Below are positions 1-9,395 of a stretch of 64,000 bases of DNA, piece by piece. Position numbers and translations under genes: made by a program. Every line of letters begins with the position of its first letter. The stretch's first letter is position 1. Below the pieces are notes generated by a model. That model was not told where the DNA came from and searched no databases. It saw nothing but the letters and a program-made list of their open reading frames with translations. Origin of the DNA: Sporocytophaga sp. (GTDB lineage: Bacteria > Bacteroidota > Bacteroidia > Cytophagales > Cytophagaceae); assembly GCF_017745095.1 (NCBI RefSeq), contig NZ_JAGHZZ010000002.1, positions 248,001-312,000 of the forward strand, written 5' to 3'.

Positions 1-180
1 CAATGCTCCTGTAGAGGATATAAGCCAAAGTCCATTGGAAAACAAATTATTGTCTTTCAATGCCATCAAGAAAGTTATCACAACTGAAAATAAGAATATG
101 TTGATACCCGAAGTTTGATCATAAAACAGGTAACTATAGATTAGCGTCGCTATTACAATTATTATATCGTTCTTTTTCAT
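1..180 (-). CDS. DUF4173/DUF4153-like membrane protein (N-terminal fragment)
   Basis: Translating the minus strand from an ATG at 180 gives 60 residues with no stop before the window edge, so only the N-terminus is present. It starts MKKNDIIIVIATLIYSYLFY and holds two hydrophobic stretches around an Asp-Gln-x-Ser-Gly-Ile motif, which resembles the first membrane hairpin of Bacteroidota DUF4173/DUF4153 proteins. Such genes are often found beside small winged-helix regulators, as here (575-883). The family assignment is from memory and rests on little sequence; that a membrane protein gene starts here is much safer. Function unknown. Confidence 0.6.
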   Translation of the reverse strand, partial: MKKNDIIIVIATLIYSYLFYDQTSGINIFLFSVVITFLMALKDNNLFSNGLWLISSTGAL

Positions 181-348
181 ATATATTTTAGGTTTTAATT
201 TTTTACATCTCACATCTTTATTTTGATGTTACCTTAGGTACCTTCTGAGATCCCTTTTAATGCTGACTGGATGCCCATTACTTCTTTGAGCAAATAAGTT
301 ACATGTAGTTCCTTTATTAGCACATAGCAATTCCTTTTGCTGTAGTGG

Positions 349-528
349 TCACTCATCGATGAGGTCAATCTCTTCTCCATGTTCATCCTGAATTATTGTT
401 TGATCAATATAAGACAGACAGGAAACAAGTGTCGACAATCCAAGAGGATGGTATAAAGAATATGTAACAGGCATCCCTCAAGGACTTTTAGTTTCATTTA
501 GTGTTGGTAATATAAATTCTACTTTCAT
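349..528 (-). pseudogene. short broken ORF with in-frame TGA downstream of an operator copy
   Basis: From an ATG at 528 the frame reads MKVEFILPTLNETKSP, then TGA (478-480), then continues open for 42 more codons (GMPVTYSLYHPLG... to ...GEEIDLIDE) and stops at 349-351. A palindromic operator-like site (541-557) lies just upstream, as it does upstream of the gene starting at 1491, so this looks like the beginning of a regulated gene that has decayed. No family recognised. Alternatives are a 16-codon leader or a 41-residue ORF from the ATG at 474. Confidence 0.35.
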
Positions 529-540
529 ATTTTTAAAAGT

Positions 541-557
541 ACTTTGTATTTCAAAGT
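541..557. promoter_or_regulatory. palindromic operator candidate, copy B
   Basis: The sequence ACTTTG-N5-CAAAGT is a perfect inverted repeat preceded by AAAAGT. It lies between the winged-helix gene and the decayed ORF starting at 528. The same palindrome with the same flank occurs at 1498-1514. It is a candidate binding site for the neighbouring winged-helix protein (inference). Confidence 0.5.
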
Positions 558-574
558 TCAAGGATAAAAAAAAA

Positions 575-883
575 CTACTTCAGTTTTTCTTTTGCATTGA
601 TAAGGGCTTCTAAAGCATTCAGATGTTCTTTAAATGCATTTTTTCCTTCTTTAGAAGCTCCATAAGATGTATTAGGTTTTTTACCTATAAATGATTTTCT
701 CACTTCTATATATTTTATTTTCTCAAGCGCATTAAGGTGACTTGCCAGATTTCCGTCAGTTACATCAAGGGTTTCTTTCAAGGCATTAAAATCCACCCAG
801 TCATTGACCATCAGAACAGACATTATACCTAGGCGGATTCTGTTTTCAAATGCTTTATTTAAATTTGTTATTAGACCTTTCAC
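575..883 (-). CDS. winged-helix transcriptional regulator (MarR/ArsR-like, HTH_34 type)
   Basis: A 102-residue DNA-binding protein. The chosen start is the GTG at 883, which overlaps the TGA stop of the upstream gene (sequence GTGA) and yields MKGLITNLNKAFENRIRLGI; longer readings run into the coding part of that gene. The core (about 10-75) reads ENRIRLGIMSVLMVNDWVDF...LKETLDVTDGNLASHLNALE, the helix-turn-helix of small winged-helix regulators that recognise DNA through the helix around DGNLASHL. A lysine-rich wing and a C-terminal helix follow. It is translationally coupled to the membrane protein at 880-1491, which it may sense or control. Two matching palindromes flank the pair and are the likely operators. 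Confidence 0.8.
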   Translation of the reverse strand: MKGLITNLNKAFENRIRLGIMSVLMVNDWVDFNALKETLDVTDGNLASHLNALEKIKYIEVRKSFIGKKPNTSYGASKEGKNAFKEHLNALEALINAKEKLK

Positions 884-1491
884 TTCTCGTATTTGAAATA
901 CATAACCACTCCATATACTATGTGCAATACGCCAAAGCCCACTGCCCAAAAAAGTATACCGTATCCGATAAATATTGTGGCTAATATACCTAATATAATT
1001 TCACAATAACCAAGATTGCGGATATCATTCAATGTAAAATTACTTCCATTAAGCAAAGCTAAACCATAGAAGATTAATGTACCAGGAGCAATGAGACCAA
1101 CTACACCATAGTATAATAATGCAAGACAGAAGAAACCTCCGGTTGCTAATGGCACTGCTACACTGATGATCAACCTTTTGCTTGTTGAGTCCCAAATGCG
1201 CAGGCCTTTCTTCCTAGTTTGTCTAATGGTAAAAAACAATCCTGATCCAATTGCCAGCAGAATCACAAGGAATGCATCCATAAAAAGAAAGATATAAATT
1301 TCCTCTACAGACATCCATACTCTCCCGCTCTTTAGTCCCTCTATTAATATATATGCAAATCCCGCTCCCAACAATGCAAATATACCAGCAAATACTCCGG
1401 AAAGGCCACTGAGAGAGATAAATCTCGAAGAGCGCTCCATCAAAGAGCGAATTTCCTTCAGGTCGTTTAAATGATCTAATGTTTCGGACAT
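880..1491 (-). CDS. six-helix membrane protein co-transcribed with winged-helix regulator
   Basis: A 203-residue protein starting MSETLDHLNDLKEIRSLMER at the ATG at 1491. A longer upstream reading would be translated from the AT-rich promoter and operator, so I reject it. A short soluble N-terminal helix is followed by about five to six hydrophobic segments (roughly 28-52, 66-90, 108-130, 135-150, 160-200). I recognise no domain. Similar genes next to HTH_34 regulators are common in Bacteroidota (from memory). The stop codon overlaps the regulator's GTG start, so both come from one transcript. Function unknown. Confidence 0.7.
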   Translation of the reverse strand: MSETLDHLNDLKEIRSLMERSSRFISLSGLSGVFAGIFALLGAGFAYILIEGLKSGRVWMSVEEIYIFLFMDAFLVILLAIGSGLFFTIRQTRKKGLRIWDSTSKRLIISVAVPLATGGFFCLALLYYGVVGLIAPGTLIFYGLALLNGSNFTLNDIRNLGYCEIILGILATIFIGYGILFWAVGFGVLHIVYGVVMYFKYEK

Positions 1492-1497
1492 AAAAGT

Positions 1498-1514
1498 ACT
1501 TTGTTTTTCAAAGT
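1498..1514. promoter_or_regulatory. palindromic operator candidate, copy A, overlapping a -7 box
   Basis: ACTTTG-N5-CAAAGT lies 7 bases upstream of the ATG at 1491. On the minus strand its first arm is part of TAACTTTG, which fits the Bacteroidota -7 box TAnnTTTG, so a bound protein would block the promoter. Together with copy B at 541-557 it suggests autoregulation by the winged-helix protein. Confidence 0.5.
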
Positions 1515-1585
1515 TAAAAAATGAAATAGAAAAAGAAAATATTTTGAGGATTTTTTTTCTGAATATCAAAAGTGGCTAAACAACA

Positions 1586-1610
1586 AAGGGTGATCTAATA
1601 GATCACCCTT
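1586..1610 (-). terminator. hairpin terminator
   Basis: Perfect 10-bp stem (AAGGGTGATC / GATCACCCTT) with a 5-base loop. Read leftward it is followed by TTGTTGTTT, a usable T-rich tail. It would end transcripts coming from the signalling genes at 2045-7800. Confidence 0.55.
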
Positions 1611-1880
1611 GTCCCCAAGTAAAAAATTTGCATTACTGGAAAATCTCTGAAGATTTTACATACTGTTTCAGGAATAAGCATCCAAGTTTAATCTCCCTAT
1701 TAATAACCGGATTCTCTAAAAATTTCCCATTTACAAGTTTGTCAGTCCCCTCAAGAGATTATATTTTAAAAATTAAAATTCTGCGACTATTAAATAAATG
1801 ACTATCAGAGCATTAATTTATACCAAAAAATAATTAACTGTTACTCTGTCACAAATATGATAAAGAAGTAAAAGTTTGGC

Positions 1881-1925
1881 TATCCCGTAAACTGGTATTT
1901 TTTTTCTCTACCGGTTTACGGGATA
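1881..1925. terminator. long hairpin downstream of LuxR-type regulator gene
   Basis: A 17-bp stem (TATCCCGTAAACTGGTA against TACCGGTTTACGGGATA, one G-T wobble) with an 11-base pyrimidine loop. It lies 120 bases past the stop of the regulator gene at 2045. The T-run follows only on the plus side, so it could act in either direction or protect mRNA ends. Confidence 0.5.
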
Positions 1926-2044
1926 ATATTTTTAACTATCCTTTAAAAAATATGATTTTTCTAATGAAGCTTGCAATAATAGGAAATGATTTTTCGGATC
2001 AGCTCAAAAGTGAGCCGCAAGGATACTTCAATTGAGGAAAGGAA

Positions 2045-2695
2045 TTAATCAATAAGATTATTCTGAATACAATACTTGATAAGTCCTACGGTATTTTTCA
2101 CACCCAATTTCAATATGATATTCTTTCTATGTGTATCAACAGTGCCAGTACTGATAAATAATTTCTCAGCTATGGTGTTATTGGAACATTCCTGAACGAT
2201 TAGTTTTAATATCTCTAATTCTCTTTTTGTTAATACATTGTCAATGCTGGAAGACTTTAAACTAAAGGCAGGCATAAGATCTTTGGTATTTTTGGCGCCG
2301 CTTGAAAAGAGTTCTTTACTAATATACATTTCTCCCTGAGATGCCATTTTAATTGCGGTAAGAAATACTTCCTTCCCTTCGCTTTTATAAAGGTAGCCAT
2401 GAATACCATATTTAAGCAGCTTGGTATAATATCGGGTCCCGTGGTACATTGTCAGTATTATGACTTTCAGGTTTGGATATTTTTCACGGATTTCCTTTGT
2501 AAGAGCGACGATATCAGTATCAGGCATATTGATATCAAGGAGAATGATATCAATACTTTTGCTAGCAAGTACAGAGAGTACCTCTGCCCCGTTTAGTGCC
2601 TGGCCAGAGATTTCTATCCCAGGTTCGTTTTTCATTAAACTTGATAACCCGTCAATAAATAACTGGTGATCATCGGCAATTAAGATCTTTATCAT
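2045..2695 (-). CDS. NarL/FixJ-type response regulator
   Basis: A 216-residue two-domain regulator. The receiver (1-120) has the acidic pair D8/D9, phosphoacceptor D54 (DIILLDINMPD), T82 and K104. The C-terminal LuxR-type helix-turn-helix (about 150-212) reads LTKRELEILKLIVQECSNNT and STGTVDTHRKNI. It lies 11 bases downstream of the giant hybrid kinase gene, whose C-terminus is a HisKA_3 histidine kinase, the class that normally phosphorylates NarL-type regulators. They are very probably a cognate pair on one transcript. Target genes are not visible. Confidence 0.92.
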   Translation of the reverse strand: MIKILIADDHQLFIDGLSSLMKNEPGIEISGQALNGAEVLSVLASKSIDIILLDINMPDTDIVALTKEIREKYPNLKVIILTMYHGTRYYTKLLKYGIHGYLYKSEGKEVFLTAIKMASQGEMYISKELFSSGAKNTKDLMPAFSLKSSSIDNVLTKRELEILKLIVQECSNNTIAEKLFISTGTVDTHRKNIILKLGVKNTVGLIKYCIQNNLID

Positions 2696-2706
2696 AGATA
2701 TAGGGA

Positions 2707-5700
2707 TTAATCTATTTTTACTTTTAATGGTATACTTAAAATGACAGAGGTCCCCCTTTCAGAAGAATCGAAATTAACCGTTCCCCTGAGGAAATTCACT
2801 CTGGCAATAATATTGTTTAAGCCTCTGCCCTTTTTCCGGGATTTAATAGTCGCCTCAAAGTTAAACCCTTTTCCGTCATCTTCCACAGTTACCACAAGAT
2901 AATCATTCTGATTTACGAACTGAATATCCATATTTTTTGCTCCGGAGTGTTTTAATGCGTTATTGATAAGCTCCTGAACCACCCGGAAGACTTCAATCTC
3001 AAAATCTGTTCGGAATTTTCTGTTTATATTAAATGACTTAAAGTTAATGGTTACTTTACCTGTGCTTGTAATCCTTTTGCAAACAAAGTCCACTGCGAGG
3101 ACAAGTCCATATTGAAGCAAGACATCCGGCATAAGGTTATTAGAGATTGATTTCAACTCCTTAAAGGCATCTTCGAGAAGATTTAATGAGCTTTCCAGAT
3201 ATCTTTCACGGTCATCTACACCACTCTCTTTAAATGCTGTAAGATTTAATTTTAGTGTGGATAACAAATAACCCATTCCGTCATGCAACTCTTCTGCAAT
3301 TCTCTTCCTTTCATATTCCTGGGTTTTGATAACCTCTTTTGAAAGAATTGTTTGCTGAATATTGATCTTCTTAAGCAGATTTTCTCTCTCTCTGAATGCT
3401 GCTATTTTCTTTTCTTCATTCAATGCATTTTCAATTGACACTGCCATCTGACCCGACAGCAGCTGAAGGAATTGAATCCTTTCAGGAGTAAAGGCATTTG
3501 ATATAAGATTATTTTCCAAATATAGAATGCCCATAAGATTGCCGGATTTCAGGATTGGCAGACATACTACTGATTTAAGCTTTTTTTCCTGAATCAGTTC
3601 ATCTGAAGAAAATTTAGGATCCTCTACTGCATTATCTATTACAAGACTATCTCGTGTATGCAATACGTACTGAAAAATAGAATTGGGGATAAGTCCTGAT
3701 TCTTTAAAATCAATACTCTTAAGCACAGTTACAATTGGGTCACTCAGCGCTCCTTCAGCTTCTATATAAAATTCCTCATCTTCATTTTTAAGAACCAGAA
3801 GTCCCTTTTCTGCTCCTGCATTTTCCAGCACTATCCTGATCATCTTTTCCAGAAGTCTTTCTAGGTTAATTTCTCCGGATATAGCAGTTGATGCCTTCAT
3901 GATACTTTTGAGGTCAAAACCTATTTCATCACCAGAAGCTTGCTCCTTTTCGATCATTGTCGAATGATGGCCTCCAGCTGTTTTTCCGAACTTTAAAAAG
4001 GAAGGATATTTATTTTCCAGTTCTTCAACTTTCGCAATCGCTCCCCAGTGATAGTAACTTTCTCTTGCCTTTTGTATGTAAAATTCCCCCTGGACAGGCT
4101 CTTTGCGGAACAGATGGAATTTACCCATCATCTCCAAAGCAAGCGCTTCTTCATGCAGATATTCATACTGACGGGCAAATGAAATCGCTTTTATGTAATT
4201 AGCATGAGCCTTTTCATTTTTACCTTTGACTCTGTTTAACTCTGCCTCTATGATATAATACTTATGCAGGTAGTTCATTGGAGCGCTTTTGGAAAGCTTA
4301 GCAAGCTTCTTCTGATTATTCAGAACGCGGTCAAACATACCTTTTTGTTCCTTTGAACTCTTTCCATTTATCACAGCCAGATAGGCAATAGATTGGTAGA
4401 GATAAAATGAAGGCACCAATGGATTTCCAACGGAGTTGGCGACATATTTTTCTGCTTCGATAGCATATTTGTATGCCTCTTCATATTTACACAGAAAATA
4501 GGAAAGTATAAGCTTACAAATAAAATAATCAAAGGTTGACGACTTCGTGATCGAACCTTCTTCATATGGATTTACCTTTGACTCATCAAAAAATTCGCCG
4601 ACGAGCCATAGTGGATCTTTAGGATTATCGTGCAGATTTTGAGCTGCCTGAGCAAACAAACTATGACTACACAAAGGAGTAGTCTGCTGCAACTGAATGA
4701 TTCTTCTGGTCCTCTCCCTCATAGAACCTATACTGTCTCTCAACTTATTCCCTGATATGAATTCATTGATGGATTGTATAAGCACCGAATATGCAGCGTA
4801 CTCAAAATCTCCCGCCTGCACACCTGCTTTATAGGCTTCTTCGAGAGGGCTTATGGTATTTTTCAGGTGATCTCCCACATGCGCAAGAAATGTATTGGAG
4901 ACCATTCCAACTCTTGCCTTGTGCTGCTCAGGTGGAAAGTATTTCTCCTGTTCACTTGCAAGTCTTACCAGTCTTTTACTGGTTGCATAATCTTCAAATC
5001 CTCCTGAAATGATCAGTGCATAGCTAACAGAAATATATGATGACATTTCACAATTGCCATGTTTCACCATCAGAAGAAATGGCTTTGTAGCAAATAATGG
5101 AAACAAATCAGGAAAAGAAAAATAGGAAGCAGAGGCTACACTTGCAATAATTCTTATGGCAGCAAATACCTTTGGATTATTCATTTTCTTATTCTTCCAA
5201 AGGCTATCAAGGGACTTTGTACCTAAAGCTGCCTTAACTTTAAGAACATCCATCACTACATGTAACTTGTTTGGCTTATCAGGAAATTTAACTCCAAGTA
5301 TTTTTAGAACCTTCAACGCAGTAACAACGGCTTCTTCAACTCTGGACAGGGCTGTATAGGCTCTTATCCTGATTTCATATACCTTTACCTGATCAAGTGT
5401 TATCTCCGTATTATCCAGAACATGTTCAATCCAATGTTCCATTTTATCATAATTCCCGCAGAGATAAGCACTTTCCGCAGCTTCACTATATAATGCCAAG
5501 CTTAAATCATAACTTTCTTTCCAAGAGTTCCCGGATAGCAAGTCTATACCTCGAATCAGATAATCCAAACTTGAGGAGTATGCAGAAGCTCTCTTGGCCT
5601 TTTTACCTGCAAGCACAAAGAGTTCAGCTGCTTGTTTCCTCTCTTGATCCGATCCAAGCGCCTTTATTCCTGATACAAATTGATTGGCAATATCAAATAT

Positions 5701-7800
5701 ATATTCTTCAACTTGATCCCTGGAAAAGTGAGCAAGCAAAACTTTTCCTAACTGAAGGTGAATCTTACCTCTTTCTTCTTCATTGATCAGCGTATATACC
5801 GCCTGCTGTACTTTATCATGTGAGAATTTATAACTTCTTTCTACCGGAATTACTAGATCTTCTATTAACCCGATCTGAATATCCTGTGCCAGATCATGCT
5901 CAGGCTTATTGCAAATGATAGAAAGTAAAAGAAGATCAAAGCGGTTGCCTAGACAAGCAGCAAGCTTAAACACCTTCTGAGTTTCTTCAGGAAGCTTTTG
6001 TATTCGTGCAGCAACAAGATCTACAACATTGTCCGTGATATTGAGTTCTTCCGTACCTTTGATATCAAGCTCCCACTGACGTTTTATAAAATCAAAATTC
6101 AGAAGTTTTTCCTCATATAAAGATTTAAGGAACTGATGTACAAAGAAAGCATTACCCTTGGTTTTATTATATACGAGGTCTACCAGATGATTCTTTTGTG
6201 ATTCAGTAATCCCAAATGATTCATTGATCATACAACTTACATCATCAAAAGAAAGATTTTGAATATGGATAGCTCTTACTGGTATTGATGATTTTATTTC
6301 ATTTACAACTTTGTTTAAAGGATGATATTCCTTCACCTCATTATCTCTCAGCGCCCCTATGATCAGTAGGTTATTTGTTTCTTTACCGGATAAAAGTAAC
6401 TTAAGCAACTCCAATGATGCATTGTCTGCCCATTGAAGATCATCAATAAATATTACAAGTGGGCTATCTTCAGTAGCAATAGATTTAATAAAGTTTCTTG
6501 TAACGAAATTGAACCTATTAAGTGTCTCTGCCGGAGTAAGAGAAGGCACTTCTGGTTGAACACCAATGAGTAGTTCCAGGTTCGGCACCACTTCCGTAAG
6601 TACTTTTCCATTGGCCCCAACTGCCATGCTAATAATGTTTTTCCATTGGGTAAGCCTCTCATGCTTTTCCTTTAGAATAAAATCTACAAATTCTCTAAAT
6701 GCAATAATAAAAGCATAGTAAGGTATATTTTGTTGTATCTGGTTAAATTTCCCTTCTATAAAGCATCCTCTTTTATCAATAACCTTTGTACATATCTGCC
6801 TTATCATTAAAGATTTTCCAACACCTGAGTACCCTGTAACCTGTATGAATCCTGATCTTCCTGCACATACTTCATCAAAAGCTTCCTCAAGTTGTTGAAT
6901 TTCCGCATCCCTACCATAAATCTTCTTTGAGATCTGAAAATTGGAGGAATAGTCTGTGCTGCACAAAGGAAATACCTCTATCGTACCGTTGTTAAGTAAC
7001 TGTTCATAACAATTTTCCAGGTCATCCTTTATACCGCTAGCCGACTGATAACGATCTTCAGGATTTTTACTGATCATTTTACCTATCATGGAAGATAAAA
7101 TATCCGGAACTTCTACTTTCAGCTTAGTGAGCGGTCTGGGACTTTTCGCTATATGGAAATGTATTATCTCCATTGAATCCTCCGAATAAAAGGGATTTAA
7201 TCCCGCAAGCATTTCATAAAATATAACTCCAAGAGAATATATGTCACTACGACTATCGGTCTTCCATTGCACCCTTCCACTCTGCTCTGGAGAAATGTAT
7301 TCAAGTCTGGCTTCACCGGTTACAAAGTTAAGATTGGCAACTTTAGACTTTGAATGAGTTGAGCTGCTAAAGTTTAATATTTTAATATCAAATGTATCAG
7401 GAGAAATAAAAAGATTATAAGGGTTAATAGCATGATGAACAACCCTTCTTTGATGGAGTTCATCCAGAAGACCGCAGATATTTATACTGATCTTAAAAAA
7501 AGAATTTAAATCTATCGGTACTTTTTTTATAAACTCAGAAAGCCTTATTCCTTCAATATCTTCAATAAAAATGCCAGCAAGAGCAGATGTACTTTCCAGA
7601 TGTATATGTCGTGGCACCCCAGGAAATGAAATTTCATTTGCAATAGCAAACTCATGTCTTAATCTTGCAAGACTATTCTGATCACTTGGTGATTTTAATG
7701 CTTTGAGAAGAAAAGTTTCAGAATTAACCGCAACCCGATAAAGTACAGTGCTATAATCAGATTGAATTTCTTCTACTATGCCATAGGATGGAAATTCCAT
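2707..7800 (-). CDS. hybrid Ser/Thr kinase-like / AAA ATPase / GAF / sensor histidine kinase
   Basis: A 1,697-residue signalling protein. In order: an Ser/Thr protein kinase fold (about 1-270); an AAA ATPase with Walker A GYSGVGKS at 323-330 and Walker B LVIFIDDLQWAD; a long helical TPR-like region (about 650-1270); a GAF domain (about 1300-1457); a HisKA_3 dimerisation domain with phosphoacceptor H1506 in EELHDGMG; and a HATPase_c domain to the end. This is the COG3899 multi-domain architecture. Oddity: the kinase-like lobe keeps the ATP lysine (FLLKALK), but the HRD motif reads HHA (A124) and the DFG motif reads NFS (N143), so it looks like a pseudokinase. No membrane segments, so it is cytoplasmic. 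Its likely partner is the LuxR-type regulator 11 bases downstream. The stimulus is unknown. Confidence 0.93.
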   Translation of the reverse strand: MEFPSYGIVEEIQSDYSTVLYRVAVNSETFLLKALKSPSDQNSLARLRHEFAIANEISFPGVPRHIHLESTSALAGIFIEDIEGIRLSEFIKKVPIDLNSFFKISINICGLLDELHQRRVVHHAINPYNLFISPDTFDIKILNFSSSTHSKSKVANLNFVTGEARLEYISPEQSGRVQWKTDSRSDIYSLGVIFYEMLAGLNPFYSEDSMEIIHFHIAKSPRPLTKLKVEVPDILSSMIGKMISKNPEDRYQSASGIKDDLENCYEQLLNNGTIEVFPLCSTDYSSNFQISKKIYGRDAEIQQLEEAFDEVCAGRSGFIQVTGYSGVGKSLMIRQICTKVIDKRGCFIEGKFNQIQQNIPYYAFIIAFREFVDFILKEKHERLTQWKNIISMAVGANGKVLTEVVPNLELLIGVQPEVPSLTPAETLNRFNFVTRNFIKSIATEDSPLVIFIDDLQWADNASLELLKLLLSGKETNNLLIIGALRDNEVKEYHPLNKVVNEIKSSIPVRAIHIQNLSFDDVSCMINESFGITESQKNHLVDLVYNKTKGNAFFVHQFLKSLYEEKLLNFDFIKRQWELDIKGTEELNITDNVVDLVAARIQKLPEETQKVFKLAACLGNRFDLLLLSIICNKPEHDLAQDIQIGLIEDLVIPVERSYKFSHDKVQQAVYTLINEEERGKIHLQLGKVLLAHFSRDQVEEYIFDIANQFVSGIKALGSDQERKQAAELFVLAGKKAKRASAYSSSLDYLIRGIDLLSGNSWKESYDLSLALYSEAAESAYLCGNYDKMEHWIEHVLDNTEITLDQVKVYEIRIRAYTALSRVEEAVVTALKVLKILGVKFPDKPNKLHVVMDVLKVKAALGTKSLDSLWKNKKMNNPKVFAAIRIIASVASASYFSFPDLFPLFATKPFLLMVKHGNCEMSSYISVSYALIISGGFEDYATSKRLVRLASEQEKYFPPEQHKARVGMVSNTFLAHVGDHLKNTISPLEEAYKAGVQAGDFEYAAYSVLIQSINEFISGNKLRDSIGSMRERTRRIIQLQQTTPLCSHSLFAQAAQNLHDNPKDPLWLVGEFFDESKVNPYEEGSITKSSTFDYFICKLILSYFLCKYEEAYKYAIEAEKYVANSVGNPLVPSFYLYQSIAYLAVINGKSSKEQKGMFDRVLNNQKKLAKLSKSAPMNYLHKYYIIEAELNRVKGKNEKAHANYIKAISFARQYEYLHEEALALEMMGKFHLFRKEPVQGEFYIQKARESYYHWGAIAKVEELENKYPSFLKFGKTAGGHHSTMIEKEQASGDEIGFDLKSIMKASTAISGEINLERLLEKMIRIVLENAGAEKGLLVLKNEDEEFYIEAEGALSDPIVTVLKSIDFKESGLIPNSIFQYVLHTRDSLVIDNAVEDPKFSSDELIQEKKLKSVVCLPILKSGNLMGILYLENNLISNAFTPERIQFLQLLSGQMAVSIENALNEEKKIAAFRERENLLKKINIQQTILSKEVIKTQEYERKRIAEELHDGMGYLLSTLKLNLTAFKESGVDDRERYLESSLNLLEDAFKELKSISNNLMPDVLLQYGLVLAVDFVCKRITSTGKVTINFKSFNINRKFRTDFEIEVFRVVQELINNALKHSGAKNMDIQFVNQNDYLVVTVEDDGKGFNFEATIKSRKKGRGLNNIIARVNFLRGTVNFDSSERGTSVILSIPLKVKID

Positions 7801-8046
7801 TTCGAATGAATATTTAGTTTAATACCTGAAGATAAAGTGATAAGACCTGCCTAAGAGATGTTAAATTTATAAAAAATGGAGTAAATAAGCTTTATGTACA
7901 CATAATTAATTCCAGAAAAGTCCTATTTTTAAAATAAAAAATCGGAAATTTACTAAAACCATAGTAAAAATCTACAATTCCTTCCTCATAACCGGTCTGT
8001 TATCTCATAAATAACGCTTAGCGGGGAACCTCTAAAAATATTGAAC

Positions 8047-9294
8047 ATGAAATTCGAAGAATATTCAATTCCACAAGAAATAAAAAAAAGTCTGGAAGAA
8101 GCAGGACTTAAAAGACCAACTGACATTCAGTTCAAGTGTATTCAACCTATCCTGAATAAAGAAGATGTGCTTGCAATAGCACAAACGGGAACTGGTAAAA
8201 CGGCAGCATTTGTAATCCCTGTTCTAACAATACTTCATGAATCCAAATATAAAAACAATAACATCAAGTGTCTTGTAATGGTGCCCACCAGAGAGCTTGC
8301 TGTGCAGATCAACGATGTTTTTGAAAAAATTGGGAAATACACCAAAATAAAATCCTTTGCGCTTTATGGAGGTGTAGAACAGGAAACTCAAATCAGGGAA
8401 TTAGAAGGGAGAATAGATGTACTAATTGCCACACCTGGTAGAATGTTTGATCTTGCACATCAAGGACATTTAAATCTGGAAAACATAGAAATACTGGTTC
8501 TCGACGAAGCAGATCATATGCTCGATCTTGGTTTTATCAAAGATATCAAAGATGTCAAGCAGATGCTTTCCAAAAAGCATCAGACGCTTTTCTTCTCTGC
8601 TACAATTGATAAGAAAATTAAAGAAATTGCTTATTCTCTGGTAAGAAATGCCATAAGGATACAGATCTCACCTAAAGATCCTGTGTCAAAAAAAATAGAC
8701 CATTTTGTAGTCTTTGTTGAAATGGATGATAAGAGGTTTTTTCTTGAAAGAATTATAAAGGATAATTCTCAAAAAAAGATTCTGGCATTTGTAAGAACTA
8801 AGGTGCGTGCCGAACGATTATTAGCCGCAATGGAAAGAGCAGGAATCGCAGCCCTTACCCTTCATGGAGATAAAGAGCAAGAAGACAGACTTAAAGTACT
8901 GAACTTATTTAAGCAGGGAAAATCAAAGATACTTATCGCAACAGATGTGAGCGCGAGAGGTATTGACATTTCTAATGTAGAAATTGTCGTAAACTATGAT
9001 CTTCCTGAACAACCGGAAAATTATGTTCACCGGATCGGAAGGACTGGTCGCGGAAATGACAGAGGAAGGGCAATATCATTCTGCAGCAAAGAAGAACTCT
9101 CATTGCTTGAAACCATTGAAGAATATATAGGAAAGGAAATTACGGTAATGGAGATCAGCAAACAGGACTATATTGAAACTCTTGAATCTACAGAAGAAAA
9201 TAACACAGACTGGAAATCTTTAATGAAGAATGCTGAAGATTTAGATTTTGACAAAAATCATCAGAAAGGAAAGCAATCAAAAAAGAAAAAATAA
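8047..9294 (+). CDS. DEAD-box RNA helicase (RhlE-like)
   Basis: A 415-residue ATP-dependent RNA helicase. I take the ATG at 8047 (MKFEEYSIPQEIKKSL) rather than a TTG two codons earlier. All core motifs are present: Q motif (FEEYSIPQ...PTDIQ), motif I AQTGTGKT, Ia PTRELA, GG, motif II DEAD (VLDEADHMLDLGF), motif III SAT, and helicase-C motifs including ATDVSARGID and HRIGRTGRG. A short lysine-rich tail (KGKQSKKKK) is typical of RhlE/CsdA-like enzymes and helps RNA binding. Role is probably ribosome assembly or RNA turnover, often at low temperature (family knowledge). It is transcribed alone, divergently from the hybrid kinase. Confidence 0.93.
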   Translation: MKFEEYSIPQEIKKSLEEAGLKRPTDIQFKCIQPILNKEDVLAIAQTGTGKTAAFVIPVLTILHESKYKNNNIKCLVMVPTRELAVQINDVFEKIGKYTKIKSFALYGGVEQETQIRELEGRIDVLIATPGRMFDLAHQGHLNLENIEILVLDEADHMLDLGFIKDIKDVKQMLSKKHQTLFFSATIDKKIKEIAYSLVRNAIRIQISPKDPVSKKIDHFVVFVEMDDKRFFLERIIKDNSQKKILAFVRTKVRAERLLAAMERAGIAALTLHGDKEQEDRLKVLNLFKQGKSKILIATDVSARGIDISNVEIVVNYDLPEQPENYVHRIGRTGRGNDRGRAISFCSKEELSLLETIEEYIGKEITVMEISKQDYIETLESTEENNTDWKSLMKNAEDLDFDKNHQKGKQSKKKK

Positions 9295-9395
9295 TTTGAC
9301 AACTTAATTCATCCTAAACTATGTTATATATTGAAATGACTTATAGTTAATCAACTTTAAACTAGAGGTTTCTTACTAGTTAAACGCCAATCAGC

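Larger units (their letters stand above)
1492..2044. other. intergenic region with operator and two strong hairpins
   Basis: No gene is visible on either strand. It holds the operator copy at 1498-1514, a 10-bp perfect hairpin (1586-1610) and a 17-bp hairpin (1881-1925), separated by AT-rich sequence. The regulator gene on the right reads leftward into this region. Confidence 0.6.

Noticed and set aside
5397-5786. 129-residue plus-strand ORF inside the giant hybrid kinase gene
   Set aside because: It lies antisense within a continuous, well-supported coding frame and shows no family motif or promoter.
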